Assembly: GCA_013397695.1 (NCBI GenBank)
Contig: VYZI01000490.1
Location: 141,247-205,246, forward strand
Direction: 5' to 3'
Length of the DNA stretch: 64,000 nucleotides
Source: Centropus unirufus
Taxonomy: Eukaryota > Chordata > Aves > Cuculiformes > Centropidae
Under the pieces are notes generated by a model. It did not search any database, had not been told where the DNA came from, and saw only the letters and a program-made list of their open reading frames with translations. This document shows, one piece after another, positions 24,231-36,612 of this stretch (the first letter of the stretch is position 1; each line of letters begins with the position of its first letter). Position numbers and translations under genes: made by a program.

Positions 24231-26340
24231 GTTATAACACTAAAGTAATTTTTTATTTTTAGTGTGGACAACCTCATAATGTACAGTATTAAATGAACAA
24301 GGAGTCAGACGCAGAGCTGAAATTTGTAAATAGATTATCAGAGAAGAATATCTGAACCATCTTTCTTGAAATTGGATTACTTTTTCTCTGCATTGGTTCA
24401 TCTTTTTAGTTCTTCTGGAGAAAATAAGAATCTATTAACTCCATGGAAATCTCACCAACATGTATAAAGATCTGTTGAGCCTCCTTCAATACGTCCCTCC
24501 TGGTTTAACCTCTGGCTCAACCAGGCAAACTCGTCCTATTATTTTTCAACTCCTTTAACGAGACAATCACATTTGAGATTAAATATTTCTAATTGAATTA
24601 TCACTAAATTGGTAAATGTTTCAGAAAAATAATTTTTGAGCATTCTTTTCAAAGGGTCACTAGATAATTGTATCAAGCTTTAGAGATAAAAGGAATGGTA
24701 CTGGCACAAATGAGGAATGTATGTCTGAGCAGTGCAGGGACAAGGTTACTTTGGACTGAAAGTGAGTTTGGGTGCAGCCTCCAAAAAGCATAACATATTC
24801 TAGATATCCAATTGCTCTTTCAAAATCAGGAATACCCGAGAATATATATATTTCTGTGTACTGTTTAGAAGTTTGTGTCTTACTTCTGAAAGATAATGGT
24901 GAATGATCCCTATTTTTATAATTCATTTCTAAATCTACCTAGTCAGTGTGGGGATAAAATGCTGCAACATTCTTGCAAGCGATTTTATTACTTTTTAATT
25001 AATTTATCTTCTCAGCTACTTAATCAAATGTTACATCCAGCCATGAAAGAGGATTAGGGCTGGTGGAGGTTCACGTTTATTTGACAAATTCAGTTTATGT
25101 GGCTTTTGAGATGACAAATTAGCCTGACATTTGCAAGGCTCTGGCAACTGGAAAGATCCAAATACAGTTTCCTGAATTCACAGCACCTTGTTTTCTTAAT
25201 GTTCTTTGTTTGAATCTTTGAGAACATCTGTACATAATCTTTTCTACAGGTGTTTAGCTGTGGTTTCATCTGTAGACGGACCGAAGGATTTGTGTTGAAC
25301 TGGTTTATATCTTATCTATTCAAAATAGAGAATGTCTTCAAGAAATTTACTGATATCCACACCTGATATTTGGACTAATATAAATGAGCTTTCAAAGGGA
25401 TAAAGTATGCTTTAAGATTCCAGAACTCAGGATGCAGTGTTTTTATGTCACCATGGACATTACTAATGTGAAATTTAAAAATTATTCATGTTATACAGCC
25501 ACTCAAAAGGAGTGGCATGATAAACAAGGGTGTGATACACATTCACTTTTGCCTGATATTGGCCAATGTTTTTTCTTGCATCCCAGCCTCCTGACGCATA
25601 CAGCTATTCATAGACTATGGCAGAACTTCATCCTTAATTAAATTAATCCTTTGTTTGTATCTGTCAAAGATTAAAACCTCCTCCAGATCACATTGCATCA
25701 TGTATCTTTGAGAATTTTTCTTCACCGTTTCAGCCTTATTTGTATAGTTCAGTACCTGATTTGTGGAAGCAAGTAGAAGCTTGGTCTCCACATGAGTCTT
25801 AGTGCCTACTGTCTGCAACAACAACACCCTCTTATACAAAGAGGGCCCTACAGGAAATTTGTGATGGAAGATTATGATTTATTTTAAACTTTTTACATGA
25901 ATATGTCATAGCTGTCAAAGAGCTTAAGCACAATTTTAATACTTCTGAAGGTAAGAATTCTACTTTTATTTGTTGTTATGCTTGGTTTAAATTCTTCAAA
26001 GATGAAACATTTCTGACTGTTACTACAAACACTACAAGGCTTTTTAGGTAAAGGTTTTGTTATTTTTTGTTTTGTTATCCATTTGCTAGTATTTTGATGC
26101 CAGTAAAGAATTTTTTGTAAAGGAACCAAGATTTTAAAGCTCATCTGTAAATCTCTGTGGGTGTGCTCACTGAAAAAGGAAATATCCCTGAAAGTAAGGA
26201 TATATGAAATCTGTTGCTTATATGTATTTATTTAGGTTGATTCAAGATTTGCTAGGAATGGCAATGAAATCTTAAAAAATGGTAACTAAGTCTAAAGCTA
26301 TCAACATTTTGTCAGAAGCATGCATTTCACCCGATCACAT
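24231..26340. other. Non-coding stretch, no gene seen
   Basis: AT-rich DNA. The part at about 24990-25250, with TTTTAATTAATTTATC and TTATTTGACAAATT words, has the look of a possible regulatory element, but nothing specific can be assigned. No exon or transposon recognised. Confidence 0.4.
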
Positions 26341-26376
26341 AATAATTATAATAATAATAAATAATAATAATAATAA
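26341..26376. repeat. (AAT)n microsatellite
   Basis: Nearly pure AAT trinucleotide repeat over about 36 bases with one phase slip. It is a simple sequence repeat and likely to vary in length between individuals. Confidence 0.93.
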
Positions 26377-27088
26377 AGTATTTTATTCCATAGACTTACT
26401 CCTTGGGACCAAAGAAACATTTGGTCTGTGATCTATTATGTACCAAGGACAAACAGACTAAAACGGTTGTCTTGCTCTGATTAAGCCTGTTTCAGGATAA
26501 GATTGAGAAATCTATGACTCAGCTATTGGTTCTCTGATCAAAAGAGTAGCGAAAAAAATACTTAAACCAAAGTGTTCATCTGTTTGAGTGACACATTAAG
26601 CTCCCCAGTCATTCTGTTTTGTATCCAGAAACAATTAAAGATGTAAGTGAGGTGTGGTCCCATTTTGGAGCACTTAAAATCAAACTTTTCGTGAGCCGTA
26701 GCTGAGAAATGTATTTACAACAAGGATGGGAGTTCTCACGATAAAATAAACTACAGAATCTACAGTGGAGTCATTCATAAGCTAGAAAATGCCAAAATTA
26801 AGATGCCTATGCAACCTTACCTCAATTCCTTTGCTGTACCCTGTGTATGTTTTTCTTTACATGGTGGTTCAGGTCATGTAGCAGATATGCAACAATCACC
26901 AAATGAGGAATTAAAGTGCTACAGAGAACGATTACTCTCCCAGGACAGTCAGAACAGTGCAGGGTGGTACCAAACAGTACCTAAACAGTGTAGAGAGCAG
27001 TGTCCCTCACAGCCTTTTGGGGCAGTTTCTGTATAGCAGAGCTGCTGAGTGCCTACAGGCATTAGGGGCACATCTGTGACCATAAGAC

Positions 27089-27129
27089 ATGTACGTGTAT
27101 GTGTGTGCGCATGTGTGTATACATAAATA
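27089..27129. repeat. Degenerate (TG)n tract running into the assembly gap
   Basis: Alternating purine-pyrimidine sequence built from TGTGTG, TGCGCATG and GTATACAT words leads directly into the run of N. The missing sequence probably continues this low-complexity tract. Confidence 0.8.
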
Positions 27130-27272
27130 NNNNNNNNNNNNNNNNNNNNNNNNNNNNNNNNNNNNNNNNNNNNNNNNNNNNNNNNNNNNNNNNNNNNNNN
27201 NNNNNNNNNNNNNNNNNNNNNNNNNNNNNNNNNNNNNNNNNNNNNNNNNNNNNNNNNNNNNNNNNNNNNNNN
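27130..27272. other. Assembly gap (143 N)
   Basis: A continuous run of N. The length is not a round placeholder, so it was probably estimated from paired reads. The open frames reported across it are meaningless. Confidence 1.
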
Positions 27273-30200
27273 TAAACATATTTTTACTTACGCTTTTTCA
27301 ATTTAAAATGCCTGAAATGTGAGGGCACCGTGGCAGATGAGTTTTTTATGAGGTGATACTGAGGCTATCGGTTTTGTAGCTACATGTGAGCAGGCACTAT
27401 ATGACTTGCTGGAAACCAAACATCGGAGAGTAAGTAGAATTTCCTGCAGTAGGCATTTTCTGGAATTGCATGGAACTTTTGCCCTAGGGAACACCATTTT
27501 TTTTCACTTGAAAAGTGAACCAATATATGACCTGCCTGTATAATTGTAAGTCTAAGTGATTTGAGGAATCCTCTGCAATCCTGTGAGACTATTGTTTATT
27601 TTCTATTTCTGAAAATCTGAATGACCCTGGTGAATTAGACATTTTATTTGACTGAAAAAATCCCTTCATTTTCCTAGTAAAACTGACTTTTACACAACTA
27701 GATCCACTTCTGTAAATGTAGTTGTCAAGAAAAATGGTAAAGAATCTGTGGAATATTCACGTCAGAAACTGTAAACTGCTCCGGAGGAGCAGGAATCTTA
27801 CAAGCTGCTCTATTTGTGCAGTGCCATGAGCCTTGCAACCACATTCCTGACTGAACTGTTATTTTATGGAGCATCTTCACTCTGATATTGTCATAGCAAT
27901 AAGATGGTAGTGACTCTGGAGGGAGTGACAATAAAGTGGCTGCCATGATTATTTGTGCTACGTGTGCATGAGCAGGGGATTTAAACATTCTCATATAGCA
28001 TCCTGACGATAAAAGCACTTCCATTTTGCAGCGTGTACATGAGTTAAAACATTTTAAAATATGGAGTGGAATGCAGGAGGAATCCTTGCAGCTCCCAAAT
28101 ACAGCACAGCCTACGTGGGGAGAAATGTATTAGGACTACAGCTCCTAGGGGACCCAGTTCTAGTAATGCAGACCACATACAGCTCTGGATTTGCAATTCT
28201 GGGTGTAGTTTATATCCTAGAAAATTCTGGGAATAATTATTATCTAAAATAGAATGTTGCGGGGCATAAGGGGTTGGTTGCGTGGTACGTCTGGAAGTTG
28301 GGCAGCAATTGAAGAAAGAGGGGGATTGAAGAAACAGACACCCCTGCCAGTCATTCTTACATTCTCCTAAAAAAGAAGGCCTGGCCTTGGCTTTGATGGA
28401 TCCAGGGAAGGCTCAGAATTTGTTTGCGGTGTGATAACTTTCCAGCCCAAACCCATGTAATTTCCTCATTTAGCCTCATCAACTCCACTCCTTGGCATTG
28501 TATTAAAACACCTGAGAATGTGTGCACGAGGTTTGGCTGAGCAGGAGCCGGCGCTCTCTTCTGCATGTATAAGGCAGGAGAAGAAGGGGTAGAAGAAAGA
28601 AAGAACCTGTCCCTTGCCTGTTGCAGCCGTCTGGGAATGAAGGCAATGGACAGGACGTAGGAAGGGTCGTGGTCAGGCAAAGGCCTCAGCCTAAGATCCA
28701 GCACCTGGCAGCAAGCCTGAGTTTCAGATTTGTGAGAAACTGTCTGGGGGAGAGAAACATCTTTCCACTAGATGTGAAACATGAGGGCCTGAGGGAGGGT
28801 TGGAGAGGAGCCCAAGAATGAGCACAGCCTGCCACAGTCATCAGCTCCAGACGGGGCCTCCTTTCCTCCACTCGCATGAAACTATTTCTGTTGTCATTAA
28901 GCCTTAAGAAGCTGTTGTGTATCGGGGTGTGCACGTGTGTTTGCGCATGTGTTTGCAGAAATGACATGTTTAACTTCAGATCTGACACCGTGCCTTTGGC
29001 AGAGTCAATGTAAAAATTAACTTGCTCTGTGCCTTTTTTTTTTTTTTAAGAATAAAACAAAACCAGATTGAGCTTATACACTTAAAGCCCTAAGAAAATC
29101 ATAAAAGTGAATTATGGGGTGAAAATTACTCTTTAAAGGAAAGCTTTACACTGGACTAAACTTGGAACATTTATGCATAAAATATTACATAGGATATTTA
29201 TGTGTATAAAATCTGCTGAACTGGCCAATTTCTGGCTATTATATAAACTTTATACATTTGAGAAAGCAGATTTTTTTGTAAAAAATATTTTTTTCTAACT
29301 TCTACTATAAAATAATAATCCCTTGGTATCAACACTTGATGCTATTGTCACAAGCTGCCTCCTCTGTGTGCTGTTTACTTGAATAATTTTTCCTTTATAC
29401 ATTGAGCATAAAGTGCATAAAGCTAAAAGCACAATGCAAATGAGGAGAAGAAAAAGACGAGGCTGGGAAGAGCTCATGTACTCCAGAAAAATGACACACA
29501 CAATTGCTGGGTGATGAGCTCGTATCAAAACCACTCCATGTTCAAGGTTAGCTTGGAGAGGGAGTCCAGGTCTGGGCAGCTGTAGAGATAATGAGTTCTG
29601 AAATTTAATCTGCTTGTTATACAGCAGAGCTCAGATTTTATAGCCGCCCTTTGAGATTCCTCAAGGATGTGACTAGGAGAAGGTCCCAAGGGAAGCCACC
29701 AAGCAGCAGCATGGGGCTGGTGACCAGAAAAGCACTGAGGAATCCTCCACGAGGAGAGAGGTCCCAGAGCTGCCACCTGTGTTTCCTTGCGTTTGCTTCC
29801 TCGCTTCTGCAAGTGCTGAGAGCACTGGGCAGCCTGGGGCTGGCATCCCCGAGGGGTGTCCTGAGGGAACCTGGAAAGATAGATAGATGTCCTCCACTGT
29901 GTGCAGCACAGTCCTTATGAGGAAGGAATGGCAGCAAACAAAAAAAAAAGGTGACAGATACTAATACTGTCACTCAATTAATATCTGAATCCGTCCAGGT
30001 ACCTTAATGACAAGGTTTTACAAAGGTCAGTGATACAGAATGGCCCGGACAAGCATTTACAGGAGAAAAATAGGCATTTCTTAGTAGAGGGAAAAGTAGG
30101 CATTTCTTCTGTAGAAATATCGGCCATTTTTATGGGTTGTCTAGTGCTGGGCTACTCTGGAAGAATCCGTGTGAGATCTCTTTTTTCAAATCCGCTATTT

Positions 30201-33200
30201 GAAAGTTATGACTTGTTCTTGCAGAAACTAATACAAAATTATGTAAAAGGTAGATGAGAGACTGTTCACAGAATTTTAAGCTGTAGAACTGTTTTTTTTT
30301 GTTACTCAAAAAATGGAACAGAAAGTAAGCCTTTCAGTGCTCACAGAGAAATCCAGCATGTATGATTTTCTCTAATTGCTTGCTGGGGAAAAGTTGTGAT
30401 TATGAAGCAATCACTGGTCTGATCCCATAGTAGCTTTTCCAAAGTCAAAATATTCTGTTTTCTTTTCCCTTCTCAGATATTACATTGTTTTAAAGAATTT
30501 TAAAATTTCCTTTTCATAATGAAACATACATCAGCACTGGATTAACAGAATCAAGGTTTATAACCCGGAATGATAGGAAGAAAATAAATGAAACATTTAA
30601 TTGAATTGCAGATGTTATGTCTAGAAGAGCAAAATATCCTGAGAGTAATTGAGTAGGTTGCCATCTACACTAAGCAGAGATTGTTAGAAACAGAATACAT
30701 ATGGAGAATCCAAATGTGCAGAATGCAACATCTGTGTTGAATGTTAGTTTCCAGTGGTATCAAGGAATACACATGTTTTTCTTAGATTTTAAAACTTAGT
30801 GGTATCAGTGGAAATAAAATGTCTGATTATATTGCTGAAGTCAGCAGAGGAAGAATGTAGAAAAACCTTCTTCCTGAGAGACATCTATAATAAATCATTA
30901 GTGGTATATTAAAAAATAGATTATAGCCATGGGACTAAGTGCTTTCCTATTCACCAAAGGAATAAAAAAGAGGATACTGAATTATGAAAAATATCCATCA
31001 GCTGTTGTGCTTATTTAGGTGAGATATGAAAATATCAAGATGATCTGTATGATGTTGTTCAGTCCCTTAAACTTCATAGCATTTGAAAAGATATTTGATG
31101 GATTTAAAAAGAGAATTTTTTTAGGCAATACTTTTTTTAGAAATTATGTTTCCTAGTTTTCTAAACAGGCAGTTACTCTGAACACTGAAAAGTGGTGATT
31201 GTGTGCAGTTAGACATACATTACAAAATTTTAGCTTCTCAGGTAAGAAGAAATATAGAGCTGTCTTTCCATTGCGGATGTGATATTAAACCATTCATCTT
31301 ATCATTCATTTACAATTCCGCTTGCAGCACAGAAGTCTGCATAACTAAGAAGATTTTAATTAAATCAAAGGACAAATCATGACAATTTAATGACCTGATA
31401 TGAAACCTCATATGTTTCCATTGGCCCCAGGAGCCTTCTTGAAGGGAAAACAGCAAGGATCAGATTTTCTGATCTGTTGGGCTTGGACAGCCTGTTCCCA
31501 AGAGAAATGACTAAGAACAGGGCTTGATTTCCTATTGTACCTTCAACCCCACCCAAATTGCATCAATTCTGGATCAAATATATATTGCAATTATATTAAT
31601 TAGGGGAACATCCCAAGTTAATTATGAAAGTTCTCTCCTTTGATTGACTGCAGTAGAGCCCTGTTAAGGCCCAGCCACACTTTATGTTTATAGGTTTTGA
31701 GATAAAATCAATGCGGCAGCTCTTGGTCTTTTCTGGCTTTGAAAACAAAACAAATGAGTGTTTGTCCCCTCTTTTCCATTCATGGTGACACTTGAGCATG
31801 GGGCTTTCATGGTCACATTTATGCTCTGCAGCTCTGTGGTTTAAGTCTAGTTTGGGCTGGTAACACACCAATCTTCTTGACACGCTGAGAAGGAAATGGC
31901 ACTTGGATCACTGCTATGGCTTGGCAGGAGCTATTGATGTGAAGCCTGCACTTTGTCAGATGGCTCGGGAAATTCCACAGCCGATATTCAAAGCTCTAGT
32001 TCAGGCAGGGATTTACAGTCCCTGATAAGTGTGAAGTTCAGAAGAAGTTAGCCAGCCTGCCTTTACTGCATCTGGTGGCTGGGCCAAGGCTTGCATGACA
32101 TTGTGGTGGTGCCCAGAGCTTCACTTAACAACAGACACTGATGGCGGTCAGAGAGGGGGAACTGGTAGATGGTTTGACAACAGATTTCTTATTGATATGG
32201 AAGTTGAGGCCCCTTACTACAAGTGGGGAAATACAACCTAAATATTAAGATACAAAGTTATGTAAGTTTCTAAACGACTGATCGGGAAATATGAATATGA
32301 TTTAGAAATCATTTCATATCTCAAACGAATTTACTCCTCTCTTAAAAAAGACGAGTTTAGGAAACAGAGGTAATTGCGAAACACTTCCAGGAATGCTTTA
32401 TTTAGTTAAGAAAAAAAAAGAGTAATGAGTGGGGAACTAGGAAAGTTTCACTATATTTGAAATATACCTGGAACTAACACAATTGAGGACAATGATCAAT
32501 TGTTCTCTACTGTAAAGTTTGGCTTAAACAAATTAGCTGAGGTTTCATCAAGAGAATGTAGGTCAGATAGTAGTGAAACATTTTCAATGGTCAGCATATC
32601 CTGATTATACAGAAACAGCCATCTGGAGAAGTTTTAGACTCTCTTCTAGTACAAACTTTAAGAACAGTCCTTACTTTCCGATGGCTTCAGGATTGTAAAG
32701 TAAATGGCCAGCGTTATCCAGGAGGTAATGCTGGATGGATATAAAGCTCCTTCCTGCTGTATAAATTTGTTTATATTTCATTCAGTTATCTTATAAATAA
32801 AGACAATAGTTCAGAACCAGTGCTGTTGGTTTGAAGAACATTGCATTACTCTGTTATTTTATTAGCTTATAGAGGCTATCCCATGCATTATTCTAGTAAT
32901 TTATTGGTTTACTCAGACTCTCACAATGAATCATTTTCTTAGCTTAAGTAAGTCAATCCCATCTAGAGCTGGTCAGAATGTTTTCAGTGAAATGAAATAC
33001 GTCACTTCATCAGAGCCAAAATGTTGTATCAACATATTCATTTTGACAAACATGTCTTGAGAAAGATTTTGTCTGCAGTTCCCTTGTCACTTAGGACCAG
33101 AGGAGAAAGAACTTGAGATGGAAAGATCAGGTTTTCTGTTCGAAAACAGACATTTCATAACAATTTTCATTTGCAAAAATGTTTGGGGTGTTTGTTTTCA

Positions 33201-36200
33201 TTCCTATGAATAGTGAAAACAAATTCTGAAACCTTAAAATTTACAGCAAAATGAAATCCTTGTCCTCTAAACAGCTTAAATCACATCTAAGCATACAAAA
33301 TGCTGATTCAGTAGCTCATATTTAGAGGATTAAGGTATACCAGCAGGCAGAAAATTGGGAAACCATAAGAAATGTAGCCATAGCTTGATATTTGGCTTCT
33401 TTTTCCTTGATATAGTATTCATTTTCTAAGCAGCATGTAAACACAGTTGAACTTGTCTCTTGCCATAAAGATATCTCTACAAAACATGCACGGTAGCACA
33501 TTCTGTTTCTTTCACACCAAGGACTAGTGAAGTGCATAACAAAGTCATTCCAAAATGATATAGGATACAGATTGGACCCTAGGTGATTAGAGAAACACTA
33601 GAAATACGTTTTCTCTAGCTCATTAAACTTTGTGGGTACTTCAGTTATTCAGTCACATTTAAAACATTTTCACTGCTCCAAGGGAAAAATACCCCAAAAT
33701 CGCTTGCATCAGCTGGAAAGGGAGGTTCCAGTGCACTTATGAAGCTCATTAGCTGCTCAATTGCATCCTCGAAGAAATGTGCACTGGACATGGCCATGCT
33801 GGAAAGAGGAAGATGCAACCAGGGCACGCTGCCCTTACATTCCCTGGCTGGTATTTTATAACCATATTTCTTTAACCCATTTGTAGCAATTGAAAAATAA
33901 TCTTGCAGTATATGAATTTTAACTAGTTATTTTTGAGAGAGCAACACCTGCGTGTGGAAGACAAGTAGTGATAATTTCACGACGAAGGAGACAAAATAGT
34001 ATAATGAAAAGATGCTGAAGTTCTATCCTATGAAACTAAGCTCAAAAAAAGGGGGTTCAAAAAGCTTTTCTGAGTATTTTCTGCATTGAATCTTGAGAAA
34101 GATCCTTTTCTTCAAACAGGAAGGAACCATGTGTCAGTGGAGGAGGCTGAAGTCTGTCTTCCATTTCTCACAGGGAATTTTCATAGCAGAATTCGTGGGT
34201 ACATGCATGCAGCAGTGCATGTACTCCCCACACGAAACATCCTCGGAGCATGCAATGTTGGGGCGGAGACACACCTTGGTGAGGAGGAGCCTAACCAGAA
34301 TATCAGACCCCTGCACCTGCCCTGTCTTCTTCTCCTCAGAAACTGCTGAGGGGCAGCAGAACCAGAATGTGAGAGAAGGCTGTTAAGGAAAAAAAATGTT
34401 GAGGAGGTATTGATTTCAGGAAAGGGAGCTCTAATGCTGTACAAAGCCAGATGTGTGACCACATACACACATATGAGATCGTTCCTCTTATTCTCCAAGA
34501 GTGGAGTAATATTGCGTTATCAGTAGAGCTCATATTGCAATGCAAGCAGTAATTCTTCTGTAGGGAATTGGTTTTATCAGTTTACAGAAATATTAAAGCA
34601 TAGTGTGGGGTTTTTTTTTCAGTAACCATCTTGTTGTGACAAACATTATAGGATGAATTCTCTGCAAAGAAACAAAAAATCCACAGCTTCAATTTTTGTT
34701 CCCTGGTAGCTCACCTTTAACTCCGAACGTCCAGAATATTTTTCTTAAGCTGTTTTTACAGCAGAAGTTCAGATTTTAAGGACTCTGGAAAACTCTGTTA
34801 TCTGTAGAGCTAATGGCACTATGCTGCGATAAGACTTGAAAGTGAAAGGTGAACAACAGAAAGGAGGTGAGATTAAGGACTTTATTTCAGTTGGTACAGG
34901 GATTAGTTTCAATGGATTTATGGCTGTTTGCAGCTATGGAGCCAACTGTACTGATGCCTGTGCCCTTGTTTTAGTGGTACCTATTGCCAAACCACATCAA
35001 TGAGAGCTCTGCTAAGGCTTCAGGAGCCTTCACAGAGAGTGCACACACTCAGCAGCCTTAGCCTTATCCCAGAAGCCGGAGATAAACCAAGAATTTAAAC
35101 CAATGTACAGCTTCACCTCCTGGCTCTTCAGAAACCGACGATTTTAGTCTGTGTTTTTTGGCCTGTTTTCTTAATATGTGGGAATAAAATCTGAGCTGTT
35201 ATTTTGTCTGAGACTTGTAGTTCTACCGCTGAGAGGATGATTCTTATTTCTTACACATGCCACTGCATTTGTTCTGACTGCTTCTTCTTAAACTAAGTTG
35301 CTAAAAATAAATTCGTTTTCTGATTCAGTTGCAACAGTGAACAGTGTTCATGAAACACTCATAAAGAGGAAAAAGGATAAAATCTTGATGCAGCTAGCAA
35401 GATATACCAGATAAAGTATTTTTTTAAAAAGGAATAATTAAGGAAAAGATCCTATTTGCTAGAATAATTAAATAAAACCCTTTAATACAGCTGATAGCAT
35501 TTAACTTAGTGAAAAAGGAAACTCGAATTTTAAATATTAAGGATAACATCTATCTTTTCCTTGATCTAGACGTTATTGGTGCTCTCCATAAATCATCCCC
35601 TTTTTAATTTAATATGAGCATCTGTAAGGTCCAGAGATAAATTAATTGCTGCCAGATTTAAATAATACGCTTGGTTTCAGGCATTTCCTGCGGATTAATG
35701 ACTGGTTAGGGGGAGCCGAGGGCCTAAAGTTCAGCCAGAAACCATTAACCTCAGGTTATCATTAACCTCAGGAAACACCCTATGTCTCAGCTTTGTCTGC
35801 TCCTATGGAATGGAAATGAAAAGCAAAATGCCACGCATTTCTTTTAGGGGTTGACACCATTCCAGTTGGTGTGTTTGGAGAATACCTCAGCCTGTGTTCT
35901 ACCTGGTTAGATGGTGCGAATCCAACTTCTCCATTGACTTGGCTTATCATGGCTCCTCCAAAAGGAAGGTTTATGCAAAAAGAAGTTTTGAAGTTTAGTG
36001 CAAATGCTGTACTGTATGGATGCCTTTTGTTGGAAGCCAAGTGATGAAACTGTAGAAGCCCATGGAAACGCAGATGTGTGTTAGCATGGGGTGGGTTAAC
36101 GCTTTGAAGTCAACATTTAGTGTACAAATGCATCTTGCTTGGCCATGCAGAGCACATCTTCTTGTCTCTTCATTATTGTGCTCAGGTGTCCAGCAGCAGC

Positions 36201-36424
36201 ATTTTGGGGGCAGGGAAGTGGGCCTGATGTTTCTTAGTATAAGCAGTACAAAAATTGTGTCTGGAGGAAAATTTCAGTGTTCCCAACCCGACTTATTAGA
36301 AGCCAAATTTTGACCTACTTTAAAATTGCAGAAGCCTCTGGAGACAGAGTATCTGTATATGAAAAATAAGATCAACATTTGTAGGGAAGTTTTTACACAT
36401 TTTTAAGCCTGAAGGTTTCCAAGC
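27273..36424. other. Non-coding stretch, no gene seen
   Basis: Over 9 kb without a recognisable exon, RNA gene or transposon. A degenerate TG-rich run is at about 28925-28958, and a T run followed by A-rich sequence is near 29033-29060. The GC-richer parts at 28350-28880 and 29640-29920 carry overlapping frames on both strands with no family resemblance. Segment 35560-35772 is described separately. Confidence 0.45.
35743..35772 (+). repeat. Short direct repeat, CATTAACCTCAGG twice
   Basis: The 13-mer CATTAACCTCAGG occurs at 35743-35755 and again at 35760-35772, separated by TTAT. It looks like a small local duplication. Confidence 0.85.
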
Positions 36425-36612
36425 ATTTTATGAGCATTTATTAATTAATGCCCATAACATTCCTGTGAGATATATATCAGCCCTGCTCTGTGCTAGCAAT
36501 GACATCAGAGATGACACCAGAGGAAATCTGAGGAGGGAAGAAGATGGCACCATGCAGTGACAGGACTCTGAGTAATCCCACATCTCCACATTCACAGTAC
36601 ACTGGGCTCTGT
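36425..36612 (+). mobile_element. Probable ancient MIR/CR1-L3-like relic
   Basis: In order, the stretch shows words resembling the MIR/CR1-L3 3' region: CATAACATTCCTGTGAGATA, then GAAATCTGAGGAGGGAAG, then CAGGACTCTGAGTAATCC, CACATCTCCACATTCACAG and TACACTGGGCTCT. These correspond to the familiar ACAACCCTGTGAGGTA, GAAACTGAGGC, GAGCTGGGATTCGAACCC and CTGACTCCCAGTCCAGTGCTCT order. Divergence is high, so the family assignment is tentative. Confidence 0.45.

Noticed and set aside
27007..27322. Frames reported across 27130-27272
   Set aside because: They consist mainly of N, an assembly gap.
35035..35130. Possible end of an ancient repeat (GAATTTAAACCAATGTACAG, CACCTCCTGGCTCTTC)
   Set aside because: Too few matching positions to support a family assignment.
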